A stretch of DNA of 64,000 nucleotides from Bradyrhizobium cytisi (GCF_008123515.1 NZ_VSSR01000001.1:62001-126000); one strand, 5' to 3'; shown: positions 7,958-17,916, counted from the stretch's first letter. A program made the numbers and translations. The notes: generated from the letters alone by a model not told the origin.

Positions 7958-8899
7958 ATGGGCATTGATGCCATGGTGAGTCTGACACTGAAGCAGGTCG
8001 AAGCGTTTTACTGGATCGCCGAATTGGGCGGGGTGGTTGGCGCCGCGGAGCGGCTGAACCTGGCGCAATCGACTATCTCCAAGCGCATCGCCGAATTGGA
8101 AGCAACGGTCGGGAGCGCGCTGTTCGATCGCAACAGTCGAAAGATCAGCCTGACGCGCAGCGGCGAAAATCTGATCGAGCTCGCCGCTGAGCTGTTGGAG
8201 CTCGAGGCGCGAATGCGCCAGGTCGCGGCAGGCCCGCTGGCTTTCAGTGGTGCTTTCCGATTCGGCGTCACCGAACTCGTGGCGCTGACCTGGCTCCCCA
8301 AGCTGATTGTGGCCATGAAGGAAGCCTATCCGGCGGTCATTCCAGAGCCCGAAGTGGAGTCCAGCGTTGTGCTGCTCGACAAGCTCGCCGATCGTCGCCT
8401 GGATCTCGTGATTGGTCTTGATCCGCCGGCCAGTGCCGACTTCAACGCACTGCCGCTCGACAGCGTTACGCTGCAATGGATGTCGGCGCCCGGCGTCGGC
8501 CCCAAGGCCGATGAGGCGGCGCTGGAGGAGATCGCCCGCTACCCGATCCTCACCCAGGGGGAAGGATCAGGCTTGCAGAAGCTCGTTCTGGATTGGCTGG
8601 GCGTGAGCGGCATCAAGCTCAATCGCGTCGTCAAGTGCAACAGCCTGAGTGTCCTCTCGGCGCTTGCCGTGGCGGGGCTCGGCATCACCTTTCTCACCGA
8701 GCAGTATTTCCGGCATGAGATCGAGATCGGTCTCTTGCGCACGATCAGGACGTCGCCGGCCATCCCGCAGATCAGATATTTTGCCGTGACGCGTGCGGAC
8801 GCCGTCGATCCGCTGGCCGGGCAGATCGCGCGGATTGCGCGTGAATGCTGCGACTTCTCGCTTCGAGGCTTGTCGGCGCGGCGTGTCCGAGGGGCCTAG
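7958..8899 (+). CDS. LysR-family regulator of the amino-acid operon
   Basis: About 313 residues. The N-terminal winged HTH reads LTLKQVEAFYWIAELGG, then LNLAQSTISKRIAELEATVG and FDRNSRKISLTRSGE, the standard LysR DNA-binding domain. The C-terminal two-lobe effector domain follows. Start choice is uncertain: TTG 7955, ATG 7958 and ATG 7973 are all in frame and none has a strong ribosome binding site. It is divergent from the aldolase/aminotransferase/ABC operon and is therefore its likely regulator. Its stop overlaps the convergent peptidase gene by four bases. Confidence 0.88.
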   Translation: MGIDAMVSLTLKQVEAFYWIAELGGVVGAAERLNLAQSTISKRIAELEATVGSALFDRNSRKISLTRSGENLIELAAELLELEARMRQVAAGPLAFSGAFRFGVTELVALTWLPKLIVAMKEAYPAVIPEPEVESSVVLLDKLADRRLDLVIGLDPPASADFNALPLDSVTLQWMSAPGVGPKADEAALEEIARYPILTQGEGSGLQKLVLDWLGVSGIKLNRVVKCNSLSVLSALAVAGLGITFLTEQYFRHEIEIGLLRTIRTSPAIPQIRYFAVTRADAVDPLAGQIARIARECCDFSLRGLSARRVRGA

Positions 8900-10257
8900 C
8901 CCGCGCTGAGACGCACGCCGGCGCGCAAAAACTTCTGCGGATCGACAGCTTCGCCATCGATGCGGGTTTCGTAGTGTAGATGCGGGCCGGTGGAACGTCC
9001 CGTCGAGCCGACGAGGCCGATGACCTGGCCGATCTTCACGATCTCACCGACCTTGACGTTGATCTCGGAGAGATGGCCGTAGCGGGTCGACAGCCCGTTG
9101 CCGTGATCGACCTCGACCATGCGGCCATAACCGCCGGACCAGCCGGCCGAGACCACCTTGCCGTTGGCCGTGACGCGCGCCGGATCGCCGGTCGCGGCAC
9201 GGAAATCGAGGCCGGTATGCATTGCGGGCCGGCCGAGGAAGGGATCGCTGCGCACGCCGAAGCCGGAGGTGAATTCGACCTCGCCGACGACCGGCTTGCG
9301 ATAGGGCACCTGCGCCAGGGTGCGATTGAGCCGGTCCATGTCGGCGCGGGTGACGTTGATGCGATAGAGCTGCTTCTCGAAGGGACCTGCGTTCGCGGTG
9401 AGCTTCACCGGCACGAACGGACCGCCCATCGCGGCGCGCGGCACGGCGGCCTCGAGATTGGCGAGGTTCAGGCCGAGGTCGCTGACCACGCCGCGCATCC
9501 GCCGCATCCGCGAATCCATGCCTTCCTCGACGGCGCTGAGCGCCGCAACCTGGCGGCGCTCGACCTGATCGAGCGAGTTCGTCAGCCGGACCAGGACATT
9601 GTCGAAGCCCTGATTCTTGGCGAATTGATTGATCGGCGGGGCGATCACGGCCGGCGCACGCGATTCGAGCCGGGCTTCGCGGTCAGGCGGCGCTACGAAG
9701 ATCACGGTGTCGCTGATTGGCGACGGTTTGGGTGTGCCTTGCGTCGTCGTCTGGTTCGCGTCGCCACGCTGCGACGCCGCGCGCGGGATTGACCCGGTGA
9801 CATCAGGCATGGCGCCCAGCGCCGTGGCCCTGGACTCCAGCGCCGTCTGGCGCTTCATGATCTGGTCGAGCTTCTGGTCGAACTGCTCCTGGTCGAGCAA
9901 TTGCCGACTGGTGGTACGGTCGACCTTGGCGCGCAGCTCGGCGATGCGGTCCTCATAGGCGTATTGCATCTCGGCCTGACGGGCGATCAGCCGGGTCAGG
10001 ACGTCGTCGCGGAAGGCGAAATAGGTGGCGGTCGCCGCTGACCACAGCCCCAGCAGCACGACGGTGCCGACCACGATCCAGAACACGACAGGTCCGAGGC
10101 GAACCTGCTTGCCGTGATGCAGGATCGTGTAGGCGTCGTCGGCATCGGGCAGGGGAATCGCAGCGGCCGCCGGGGCAGCACGGCGATGGAAGGCGCGTCC
10201 GTGGTCGTGGGGGTGATGATGAGGGTACTGCGAATATTGGGCAGAACTTTTCGACAT
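8896..10257 (-). CDS. Membrane-anchored M23 (LytM) peptidase
   Basis: 453 residues from ATG 10257 (MSKSSAQYSQYPHHH). A His-rich cytoplasmic head is followed by one TM helix (VVFWIVVGTVVLLGLWSAAT). A coiled-coil region comes next (about residues 90-150, e.g. QFDQKLDQIMKRQTALE), then a linker and a C-terminal LytM domain. The zinc motifs are MHTGLDF (HxxxD) and GPHLHYE (HxH), so the metal site looks intact. Such proteins cut or regulate cutting of peptidoglycan cross-links at the periplasmic face. The membrane anchor and coiled coil resemble the NlpD/EnvC-like or DipM-like class, but the exact role is not decided by sequence. Confidence 0.88.
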   Translation of the reverse strand: MSKSSAQYSQYPHHHPHDHGRAFHRRAAPAAAAIPLPDADDAYTILHHGKQVRLGPVVFWIVVGTVVLLGLWSAATATYFAFRDDVLTRLIARQAEMQYAYEDRIAELRAKVDRTTSRQLLDQEQFDQKLDQIMKRQTALESRATALGAMPDVTGSIPRAASQRGDANQTTTQGTPKPSPISDTVIFVAPPDREARLESRAPAVIAPPINQFAKNQGFDNVLVRLTNSLDQVERRQVAALSAVEEGMDSRMRRMRGVVSDLGLNLANLEAAVPRAAMGGPFVPVKLTANAGPFEKQLYRINVTRADMDRLNRTLAQVPYRKPVVGEVEFTSGFGVRSDPFLGRPAMHTGLDFRAATGDPARVTANGKVVSAGWSGGYGRMVEVDHGNGLSTRYGHLSEINVKVGEIVKIGQVIGLVGSTGRSTGPHLHYETRIDGEAVDPQKFLRAGVRLSAG

Positions 10258-10368
10258 CGGCACTCCCGCGCCGGTCGGAACGGTTCCTTGCGGCTCAATT
10301 GCCGCAGCAATCTGGGCCAGTCATGGTTAATTTTTCGGAAACGGGAACGCTCGATTTTAACGGGCTGG

Positions 10369-11118
10369 TTAAAGACTTCTTGCAGCTAGCAGCACCTCGT
10401 CCGCATGTCCGTCGACCCGGACATTGCGCCAGATCCTGGCCACCTTGCCGTCGGATCCAATCAGCACCGTGGTGCGAAGAATCCCGAGGAAGCTCTTGCC
10501 GTACATGGATTTTTCGCCCCACGCGCCATACGCCTCCAGCATCTCATGCTGCTCGTCCGAGATCAGGGGGATGCCGAGGCTGTGCTTGTCGCGGAACTTC
10601 TCCTGGGCCTTTAACGGATCGGCCGAAATGCCGAGAACGGCGGTGCCGGCAGCGGTAAAGGCATCCTTGAGCCGGGTGAAGTCGATCGCCTCGCGGGTGC
10701 AGCCCGGTGTGTCGGCGCGAGGGTAGAAGAACAGGACGAGCTTCTGGCCGGCATAGTCCGACAGGGTGACGACGTTGCCGCCGTCGCGGGGCAGGCGGAA
10801 GGCCGGCGCTTTCTGGCCCTCGGCCAAGGACTTTGCTGACAAGGACTTTGCTGACAGGGACCTTGCTGACAACGACTTTGCTGAAGCGGCCGACGCCGAC
10901 GCGGCGAGCTTAGAGGTTTTTTCAGAAGATTTTAACCGTTTCGATGCGGCCTTATGCGATGCTGCCTTGGCGCCTGCTTTGCTTGATTTGCTTGCCGATG
11001 TCGGATGTGTTTTCGCGCCACGTGTTTGCGTCGACGCCCGTGTTTTCTGGGTCTTCTTTTTAGCGGTCGGACTGCCGGAGGGCGTTTTGGGCGATTTCTT
11101 TCGGGATTTCTTGGACAT
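10369..11118 (-). CDS. 1-Cys PrxQ/BCP peroxiredoxin with H1-like tail
   Basis: 249 residues from ATG 11118, with AAAGGAAGG just upstream. Residues about 1-98 are a Lys/Ser/Ala/Thr-rich, histone-H1-like extension ending in repeats of SL-SAK/SAR. Residues about 100-249 are the peroxiredoxin: FYPRADTPGCTREAIDF carries the peroxidatic Cys. In E. coli BCP a resolving Cys lies five residues later; here that position is Ile, and no other Cys exists in the protein. So it should act as a 1-Cys thiol peroxidase needing an external thiol. The basic tail could bind DNA or polyphosphate; that is inference. Confidence 0.85.
   Translation of the reverse strand: MSKKSRKKSPKTPSGSPTAKKKTQKTRASTQTRGAKTHPTSASKSSKAGAKAASHKAASKRLKSSEKTSKLAASASAASAKSLSARSLSAKSLSAKSLAEGQKAPAFRLPRDGGNVVTLSDYAGQKLVLFFYPRADTPGCTREAIDFTRLKDAFTAAGTAVLGISADPLKAQEKFRDKHSLGIPLISDEQHEMLEAYGAWGEKSMYGKSFLGILRTTVLIGSDGKVARIWRNVRVDGHADEVLLAARSL
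10826..10885. repeat. 15-bp tandem repeat inside peroxiredoxin gene
   Basis: Four 15-base units, AAGGACTTTGCTGAC and close variants, run at 10826-10840, 10841-10855, 10856-10870 and 10871-10885. They encode the repeated five-residue SLSAK/SLSAR units of the basic tail, read on the minus strand. The first two copies are identical, so slippage could change copy number without a frameshift. Confidence 0.85.
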
Positions 11119-11409
11119 ACGCCTTCCTTTCGTCGCTTTCGACGGGTCAACCAAAGCGGTATTGCAGCTCTCGTCCGGTATGCCGGATTCGCGCCCTCGG
11201 CTGGGCAATTTTGGCGGCGACGGAGTATGGTTACAAGGAATTCCACGCACCACCCCACTGCTCGTTGAACGCGCTCCCGGGGCGAAATGACGAACAGCAG
11301 GAACATTCGAGGTATGGCGCCAATGCCGGGGCGGGAAGCGTCGATTCCCGTCGACGGCTGCGGTCCCGGCGGCGCTCGATCCTATGACGGGCGCCTGTAT
11401 CGAGAGGCA

Positions 11410-14400
11410 ATGGCTAGGAATACGTCGCCCCAGGATCACAATCGGGACGTCGATCGGCGCGGCGGTCATCACACGCTGCCGGAATGGGACGAGGCCGACT
11501 GGGATCAAGACCAGGAAGAGGAGGCGGGTCATCGCGCACGCCGCCTGTTGTCGCGTTCCAGTTCGCGCATCCCCGTCGGTGACGGTTTCTCAGCGTTTCG
11601 GCGGGTGCTGCCGAGCGGACGCTGGCTGCGCTGGATGGCTCTCGTCCTCGGCGCCCTGATCGTCATCTTCGTCGGCTGCTTTGGAGCGCTGTGGTGGCGC
11701 CTTGGTGCCGGTCCGATCAATCTCGACCTGGCGACGCCCTGGCTCGCCGCTGCCATCGAGGACAATATTGGCCACGGTAACACCGTGGAGGTCGGCGGCA
11801 CCCAGATCGAGCGCGCCGGGCGGGTCCGGATTGCTGTGCGTATCCGCGACATCATCGTCCGCGATCACGACCATGCCATCGTCGCCAGCGCACCGAAGGC
11901 CGAGGTGCGGCTGTCGGGGGCAGCACTTCTCACCGGACATCTGCGCGCCGAAAGCCTCAACCTCGTCGATGCCGAGCTTGCGATCCGGATCGCACCTGAC
12001 GGGACCGTCACGGTGTCAGCCGGCGACACGGCGAAGCCGCTCGCAACCGGCGTCGCGTCCAAGAAGGAAGCGGGCCTGCCGCCGACATTCCCGCGCAATG
12101 GCGTTCCGCCGCCGCCCTTCGGGATGGCGCCTGCGACCCCCGACGCGTCCCTGGCCGCACCTCAGCCGGTCGCGCAGAGTGGAATTCTTCAGGGCCTCGA
12201 CTGGCTCGACAGCCTGAGCTTGACCGGCCTCGACGGCCAGAACCTCAACGAGATCGGTCTCAAGAACGGCAATCTGATCGTCGACGATCAGCAGCGCGGC
12301 AGCAAATGGACGTTTGAGAACATCACGCTCAGCCTGCGCCGACCGACCCATGGCGGCGTCGCGCTCAGCTTCGGCGAAGAGGGCGCGCGCCCGTGGTCGC
12401 TGCGCGCCACGATCGGACCGAGCGAGAATGGCGTACGCTCGATCGATATCCGCGCCGACAAGGTCTCGACCGCCAACATCCTGCTCGCGCTGCGCGTCAA
12501 GGACCTCACCTATACGGCCGACCTGCCTCTGACCGGCGAGCTCAAGGGTGAGCTCGGCCGCGACGGCGTGCCGACGTTCTTCCGCGGCAAGGTCATGATC
12601 GGCGCGGGCAATATCATCGACACCGACACGCCCGATTATCCGATGGCGATCGACTCGGCCGAGATCAACGTCGAGTGGGATGCGGGACGGCGGGTGCTGG
12701 TCGCACCGTTCAAGATCATCTCCGGCGCCAATCGCATGACTCTGCTCGCCCACCTCGAGCCGCCCAACGGCACCACCAACGACTGGCAGCTCGGCTTCAG
12801 CGGCGGTTCGATCCTGCTCGGTGGCATCGACAACGAGCCGCCGCTCGTCTTCAACCGTATCGCGATCGGCTTCCGCTTCGACACCGATCACAAGCGCATG
12901 CTGCTGACGCAGGCTGACATCTCCAACGGCGAGATCGGCGTCGCCGGCACCGGCGCGATCGATTATTCCGGCGAGCCGCGCCTGACGCTCGGCTTTGCGG
13001 GAACGCCGATGTCGGCCTCCGCGCTGAAGCGGATGTGGCCGACACTGGTGGTGCCCGAGTTGCGCCAATGGGTGATCGAGCGGATCGAGCGCGGCACGCT
13101 TCAACGCATCGAGGTCGGCATCAACTCGCCGACGCGGAACCTTCCGCGCAAGGGACCGCCCATTCCCGATGACGGCCTGTCGGTCAACATCGTGGCAAGC
13201 GGCGTCGCGGTTCGTCCCGTTGACGGCATGCCGATTGTGCACGACGCCGATCTGAAGGCCCACGTGACCGGACGCACCGCCACCGTGAATATCGCTCAGG
13301 GCATTGCCGACACGCCCGCGGGCCGCAAGATCACCATCTCCGACTTCACCTTCGAGGTGCCGGACATGGCGCCGAAACCCTCGCCGTCGCGGACCCGATT
13401 CCGTGTCGATGGTCCGGTGCCGGCGGCGGCCGAAATGTTGTCCAACGATCGCCTGAGCGATCTGTCGTCGACCGTCGTCGATCCCAACACGGCCAAGGGC
13501 ACCTTCACGGCCAATATCCAGCTCGGCCTGCCGGTCAAGGGCGAGCTGACCAGGGCGGACACCGTCTACGCCGTCACTGCCGATCTCAACGGCTTTGCTG
13601 CCGACAAGCTGGTGATGAACCAGAAGCTCGAGGCCAACAATCTCAAGATCGTCGCCAACAACCAGGGCTACCAGGTCAAGGGCGACGTCAAGATCAACGG
13701 GCAGGCGGCCTCGCTCGACTACCGCAAGGCGACCGATGGCGATGCGGACGTCAAGCTGCAGACGACGCTGGACGACGCCGGCCGTGCGCGCCTTGGCTTC
13801 GACCTCAGTCCTGCCGTCAGCGGGTCGGTGCCGGTCAAGGTGTCGGGCAGGATTGCCGGTGGCCCTGACCAGACCACGAAGCTCGGCATCGAGGCTGACC
13901 TCACCTCGGTCAAGCTCGACAACATCCTGCCCGGCTGGGTCAAGCTGCCGGGCAAGTCGAGCAAGGCGACGTTCAAGGTGGTGCCGACGGCACAGTCGAC
14001 CCGGCTCGATGACATCGTCATCGAAGGCGGCGGCGCCTCGATCAAGGGCTCGCTGGAAGTCGACCCGAACGGCGACCTCATGAATGCGAACTTCCCGATC
14101 TACGCGCCGTCCGATGGCGACAAGACGTCGCTGAAGGTGGAGCGCGGTCAGGACGGCGTGGTCCGTGGCACGATGCGCGGCGACGTCTTCGACGGCCGCG
14201 GCTTCCTGAAGTCGGCGATCTCAGGCAATTCCAAGGACGACGGCAAGAGCAAGCTGAAGAACGTCGATTTCGACATCGACATGAAACTCGGTACGGTCGC
14301 GGGCTTCAACGGCGAGGCGATGCGCAGCGTCGATGCCAAGGTGTCGAAACGCAGCGGGGCGATCAAGGCGTTCTCGCTGAGCGGCCGGATCGGCCAGAAC

Positions 14401-15129
14401 ACGCCGGTAGCGGCGGACTTGCGCGGCGGGCGTGCGCAGGGCAGCCGCGAGGTAATCTATCTCCAGACCAATGATGCCGGATCGCTGCTGAAGTTCACCG
14501 ACACCTATACCAAGGCGATCGGCGGCCAGATGGTGGTGGCGATGGAGCCGCCGACATCCGAGCCGACCACGGCGCGCGAAGGTCTCATCAACGTGCGCGA
14601 CTTCACGGTGAAGGGCGAGGCGCAGCTGGAGCGCGTCGCCGCGGGCGCGCCGAACGGCACTCCGGGGGGCAGCGGCGTTTCCTTCAGCGCCTTGCGTGCC
14701 GAGTTCACCCGGCAGAACGGCGCGCTCACGGTCCGCGATGGCCTGGTCAAGGGGCCGATGATCGGCGCCACCATCGAGGGGTCGATCGATTATCCCGGCA
14801 ACCAGGTGTGCATGAGCGGCACCTTCGTGCCGATGTATGGCGTGAACAACATCTTCGGCCAGATCCCGTTATTTGGCCTCTTCCTCGGCGGCGGCGACAA
14901 GGAGGGGCTGATCGGCGTCACCTACGAGGTCGTCGGCACGCCTGCGGCTCCCGTGATGCGCGTCAATCCGATCTCCGCGATGGTGCCCGGCGTGTTCCGC
15001 AAGATCTTCGAGTTCAACACCGGCAAACAGAACACGCCGTTCGACGAGCTGCCGTCGTCGCAGTCTGGCGACAGCCCGACGACCACGGCAAGGCCGCTGT
15101 CGAGCGGTTGCAAGCTCTCGCAGCGTTAA
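11410..15129 (+). CDS. Giant AsmA-like / DUF3971 protein
   Basis: 1239 residues from ATG 11410, which has GAGAGG upstream; an in-frame ATG at 11287 is possible. An acidic cytoplasmic head of about 70 residues precedes one TM helix (WMALVLGALIVIFVGCFGAL). A long periplasmic beta-rich region follows with DUF3971 features and a C-terminal AsmA-like segment (LVKGPMIGATIEGSIDYPGN, then VNNIFGQIPLFGLFLGG). This architecture matches YhdP/TamB-type bridge-forming proteins, which are linked to phospholipid transport between inner and outer membranes. It is divergent from the peroxiredoxin gene. Confidence 0.85.
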   Translation: MARNTSPQDHNRDVDRRGGHHTLPEWDEADWDQDQEEEAGHRARRLLSRSSSRIPVGDGFSAFRRVLPSGRWLRWMALVLGALIVIFVGCFGALWWRLGAGPINLDLATPWLAAAIEDNIGHGNTVEVGGTQIERAGRVRIAVRIRDIIVRDHDHAIVASAPKAEVRLSGAALLTGHLRAESLNLVDAELAIRIAPDGTVTVSAGDTAKPLATGVASKKEAGLPPTFPRNGVPPPPFGMAPATPDASLAAPQPVAQSGILQGLDWLDSLSLTGLDGQNLNEIGLKNGNLIVDDQQRGSKWTFENITLSLRRPTHGGVALSFGEEGARPWSLRATIGPSENGVRSIDIRADKVSTANILLALRVKDLTYTADLPLTGELKGELGRDGVPTFFRGKVMIGAGNIIDTDTPDYPMAIDSAEINVEWDAGRRVLVAPFKIISGANRMTLLAHLEPPNGTTNDWQLGFSGGSILLGGIDNEPPLVFNRIAIGFRFDTDHKRMLLTQADISNGEIGVAGTGAIDYSGEPRLTLGFAGTPMSASALKRMWPTLVVPELRQWVIERIERGTLQRIEVGINSPTRNLPRKGPPIPDDGLSVNIVASGVAVRPVDGMPIVHDADLKAHVTGRTATVNIAQGIADTPAGRKITISDFTFEVPDMAPKPSPSRTRFRVDGPVPAAAEMLSNDRLSDLSSTVVDPNTAKGTFTANIQLGLPVKGELTRADTVYAVTADLNGFAADKLVMNQKLEANNLKIVANNQGYQVKGDVKINGQAASLDYRKATDGDADVKLQTTLDDAGRARLGFDLSPAVSGSVPVKVSGRIAGGPDQTTKLGIEADLTSVKLDNILPGWVKLPGKSSKATFKVVPTAQSTRLDDIVIEGGGASIKGSLEVDPNGDLMNANFPIYAPSDGDKTSLKVERGQDGVVRGTMRGDVFDGRGFLKSAISGNSKDDGKSKLKNVDFDIDMKLGTVAGFNGEAMRSVDAKVSKRSGAIKAFSLSGRIGQNTPVAADLRGGRAQGSREVIYLQTNDAGSLLKFTDTYTKAIGGQMVVAMEPPTSEPTTAREGLINVRDFTVKGEAQLERVAAGAPNGTPGGSGVSFSALRAEFTRQNGALTVRDGLVKGPMIGATIEGSIDYPGNQVCMSGTFVPMYGVNNIFGQIPLFGLFLGGGDKEGLIGVTYEVVGTPAAPVMRVNPISAMVPGVFRKIFEFNTGKQNTPFDELPSSQSGDSPTTTARPLSSGCKLSQR

Positions 15130-15170
15130 GCGCAGAAGGCCGCTTCGTCGCGGCTCAAATCATCTGTGGC

Positions 15171-15298
15171 CATCCTTCGAGACGCCCGCCTCCGGCGAGC
15201 CCTCAGGATGAGGTCAGGTCTTGCTGCCAGATATCGAATCCCACCATAAGCACGACCTCATCCTGAGGAGATCGCGAAGCGATCGTCTCGAAGGATAG
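15171..15298. repeat. Long dispersed palindromic repeat
   Basis: The arms CATCCTTCGAGACG...CTCAGGATGAGGTC (15171-15215) and GACCTCATCCTGAG...CGTCTCGAAGGAT (15254-15296) are complementary, giving a large interrupted palindrome in the gap between two convergent genes. It has the look of the non-coding interspersed elements common in Bradyrhizobium. It can fold in RNA from either strand and may end transcription of both neighbours. Confidence 0.75.
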
Positions 15299-15349
15299 GC
15301 CACGAATGCGGTCGCACGGTACGGTCCGGACCAATCGAGACCGCGCCGT

Positions 15350-17041
15350 TTACGCCGCGCGCACGCCCGCCAGGAACGTGCCAACTTCGCCCGAGAGCTG
15401 CTCGGCCTGCTTGGAGAGGTTTGACGCGGCAGTGAGGACCATGCCCGCGGCATTGCCCGTCTCGTTGGCTGCCGTGCTGACGCCAGTGATGTTGGTAGTG
15501 ACTTCCTTGGTCGCCTCGGCGGTCTGCGAGACGCTGCGGGCGATCTCGGCGGTGGCAGCGCCTTGCTCCTCGATCGCGGCGCCGATCGAGGTGGCGATGC
15601 GGCTGACCTCCTCGATGGTCGCGGTGATGCCGCCGATGGCGTCCACGGCCTCCTTGGTCGCTCCCTGGATCTGGGCGATCTTGTCGCCGATCTCGCGGGT
15701 GGCTTCCGCGGTCTGGCTCGCCAGCGATTTCACTTCGGAGGCGACGACGGCGAAGCCGCGGCCGGCCTCTCCGGCGCGCGCGGCCTCGATGGTGGCATTG
15801 AGCGCGAGCAGATTGGTCTGCGCGGCGATGCTAGAGATCAGCTCGGCGACGTGCTCGATCTGTTGGGCGCCGTCGGACAGCGCGCGCACGATGGTGTCGG
15901 TGTGGCGTGCGCTCTCGACCGCGCGGCCGGTGACTTCGGCCGATTGCGCGACCTGACGGCTGATTTCAGTGATGGAGGAGGAGAGCTCTTCGGCGGCGGC
16001 CGCCACCGTCTGGACGCGCTGGCTGGCTTCGGTCGCGGCCGAGCCGACCACGGCGGCGCGGCGGTTGGTGCCCTCGGCGGTCGACGACATCGACTTGGCC
16101 GTGGTCTCCAGCTCGCCGGAGCCCGAGGCCATCAGGCCGACGAGCTGACCGACCGACGCATCGAAGCGGTCGGCGAGGGAAATCAAAGCGTCGCGCTTTT
16201 CCTGCTCGCCGCGGGCCTTGGCCGCGACCTGTTCGGCTTCCAGCGTGCGCGCCGTCAAGGCGGTCTGCCTGAGCACTTCGAGCGTCTCGGCCATGCGGCC
16301 GATCTCGTCGCCGCGATCGGTCTCCTCGACCGGCTTGTCGATGGCGCCGTCGGCGATGTCCTGCATGCGGGTCTTCTGGCGGTCGAGTGCGCTGAGCACG
16401 TCGCGGGCGATCAGCCAGGACAGCGCTATCAGCAGCATCAGGCCGCCGCCGATCGCGGCGAGCTCGAGCGTGAGCGCGCGCACGTCGGCGTCGATATCGT
16501 CGACATAGAGGCCGTAACTGATCGTGGCGTTCCAGGGCGTGAACTGGCGGACGAACACGGTCTTGCGGACGGGCTCGGTCTGGCCGGGACGCGGGTAGAG
16601 ATAGGATGTGACGCCGCCCTGCGGCGCCTGCCTGGCGGCGTTGAGCTGAGCATCGGCAATCAGGACGCCATTGGAATCCTTGGCGCCTGTGATCTTGCCT
16701 TCGAGCTGCGGATTGGCGCCGTTGACCAGGATCGACGTGTCGGGATTGTAGACGACAGGATAGCCCTGGCCGCCGCCGAACTTCATGTTGCGGGCACGCT
16801 GGCGAAACTGCAGCTTGGCCTCGTCCGCCGTCATCTTGCCGGCGGCGGCGTCATCCTGGAAACTCTGCGCGAGGCCGTGGAGCAGGTCGACCGCGGCCTT
16901 CATCTGCTGGACCCGGTCGTCCATCATGCGGCTCTTGCTGAGCACGGTCGATCCCGCGATGATGGCCGTGACTGTGAGGGCTGCGAGGCACACCATGCTG
17001 GCAAGCTTGGTGCGGATCTTCAGATGGCTCAGCAGCTTCAT
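15350..17041 (-). CDS. Methyl-accepting chemotaxis protein with single Cache domain
   Basis: 563 residues from ATG 17041. The order is TM1 ([20 protein letters not shown]), then a periplasmic sCache_2 sensor at about 35-190 with [18 protein letters not shown] and [18 protein letters not shown], then TM2 ([18 protein letters not shown]). HAMP follows at about 212-265, then the signalling domain with the hairpin tip region [20 protein letters not shown]. sCache_2 domains usually bind small carboxylates such as acetate or propionate, which I infer here. A chemoreceptor remote from any che operon is normal for this group. Confidence 0.93.
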   Translation of the reverse strand: MKLLSHLKIRTKLASMVCLAALTVTAIIAGSTVLSKSRMMDDRVQQMKAAVDLLHGLAQSFQDDAAAGKMTADEAKLQFRQRARNMKFGGGQGYPVVYNPDTSILVNGANPQLEGKITGAKDSNGVLIADAQLNAARQAPQGGVTSYLYPRPGQTEPVRKTVFVRQFTPWNATISYGLYVDDIDADVRALTLELAAIGGGLMLLIALSWLIARDVLSALDRQKTRMQDIADGAIDKPVEETDRGDEIGRMAETLEVLRQTALTARTLEAEQVAAKARGEQEKRDALISLADRFDASVGQLVGLMASGSGELETTAKSMSSTAEGTNRRAAVVGSAATEASQRVQTVAAAAEELSSSITEISRQVAQSAEVTGRAVESARHTDTIVRALSDGAQQIEHVAELISSIAAQTNLLALNATIEAARAGEAGRGFAVVASEVKSLASQTAEATREIGDKIAQIQGATKEAVDAIGGITATIEEVSRIATSIGAAIEEQGAATAEIARSVSQTAEATKEVTTNITGVSTAANETGNAAGMVLTAASNLSKQAEQLSGEVGTFLAGVRAA

Positions 17042-17259
17042 CACAGCCCCTACGACATGTTTGTTATTGCTCTCATGGCTAACATGAAGTTCTTACCAAT
17101 CATGAAGACAGGCGTGCGCGCGGCCGCCGCGCGGGTGATCCTTCGCAGCCCTATGCGCAATCGTGCAGGCAAATCGCGACGCGATGCCGTGCGCCGGTAT
17201 TTTTGCGGGAACAGAAAGATTTCAGACTTTGATTGTGATCGAGCCTGGCTGGACGGGCA

Positions 17260-17346
17260 ATGAACCGATTCGTTCACCGCATCGTCATGTCCGTGCTTCT
17301 TGTGGCGGCCCTCGTTCTCATTTGGAACGTGCTGGGCTCGCGCTGA
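17260..17346 (+). CDS. 28-aa single-helix membrane protein
   Basis: ATG 17260 to TGA 17346, with GGACGGG just upstream as a possible ribosome binding site. The product, starting MNRFVHRIVMSVLL and ending WNVLGSR, is one hydrophobic helix with a basic N-terminus, so it should insert in the membrane. It lies alone between the chemoreceptor promoter and the convergent doxX gene. A GC-rich inverted repeat follows at once. No family is recognised and expression is untested. Confidence 0.4.
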   Translation: MNRFVHRIVMSVLLVAALVLIWNVLGSR

Positions 17347-17347
17347 A

Positions 17348-17374
17348 CCGGCACCGGCGAAATGCCAGTGCCGG
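17348..17374. terminator. Hairpin between small ORF and doxX
   Basis: The arms CCGGCAC (17348-17354) and GTGCCGG (17368-17374) enclose a 13-base loop, directly after the 28-aa ORF stop and just beyond the convergent doxX stop. There is no clear T-run, so termination strength is uncertain. Confidence 0.35.
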
Positions 17375-17398
17375 GTCTGCGGATCGGTTGCGCGCGCC

Positions 17399-17836
17399 TC
17401 AGCGCCGCGCGAAGGCGCCGCCCGGTGCGTCACTCTCCTTGCCGATCAGCGCATCGACGCTGACCGGACCACCGCCCGCTGCCGAGACGTAGAGGCAGGC
17501 GAAGCAGAACAGGATCGCGGCGGTGCCGCCGTTGAGCAGCGGCAGGAGCACCGGCGTGCCTGTCTTGAGCATGTGGCCCATGAAGTAAGCGAACGCCATT
17601 TCGCCCGACAGGATGAAAGCTGATAGCCGGGTGAACAGGCCGAGCATCAGGGCCGCACCGAGCACCAGCTCGAGCGTGCCGGCCGCATAGATCAGCGGCG
17701 GGATGTCGGCGAAGTAGGGCAGCGCAGGAAACTTGAACAGCTTGGCAACGCCGTACTGGAACAGCAGCAGTCCAGTGATGAAGCGAAACAGGCTCAAGAG
17801 AACCGGCTGAAAGCGAGTGAGATAAGGAAAGTTCAT
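17399..17836 (-). CDS. DoxX family membrane protein
   Basis: 145 residues from ATG 17836, which has GGAGGG nine bases upstream. Four hydrophobic helices are visible (LLSLFRFITGLLLFQYGVAK, AAGTLELVLGAALMLGLFT, FILSGEMAFAYFMGHM and a C-terminal one). The motif LLFQYGVAKLFKFP is typical of DoxX/SURF4-like proteins, whose members are linked to quinone or thiol redox and oxidative stress. Upstream, TGACA-tttt-TGTCA at 17917-17930 could be its operator. Confidence 0.85.
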   Translation of the reverse strand: MNFPYLTRFQPVLLSLFRFITGLLLFQYGVAKLFKFPALPYFADIPPLIYAAGTLELVLGAALMLGLFTRLSAFILSGEMAFAYFMGHMLKTGTPVLLPLLNGGTAAILFCFACLYVSAAGGGPVSVDALIGKESDAPGGAFARR

Positions 17837-17916
17837 TGGTTTGTGCCCTCCATCCAATGCTGCGACTAGGACCGCATTCGGTTCCGCCCTGCAAGCTGCG
17901 CCAGGTCAATTTGCGC

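Noticed and set aside
12016..13263. 415-codon frame opposite the DUF3971 gene
   Set aside because: Asp/Arg/His-rich shadow with no start signal or family features.
15563..17263. 566-codon open frame opposite the chemoreceptor gene
   Set aside because: Antisense to a complete MCP with clear Cache, HAMP and signalling motifs. The translated product has no recognisable family and is a high-GC shadow frame.
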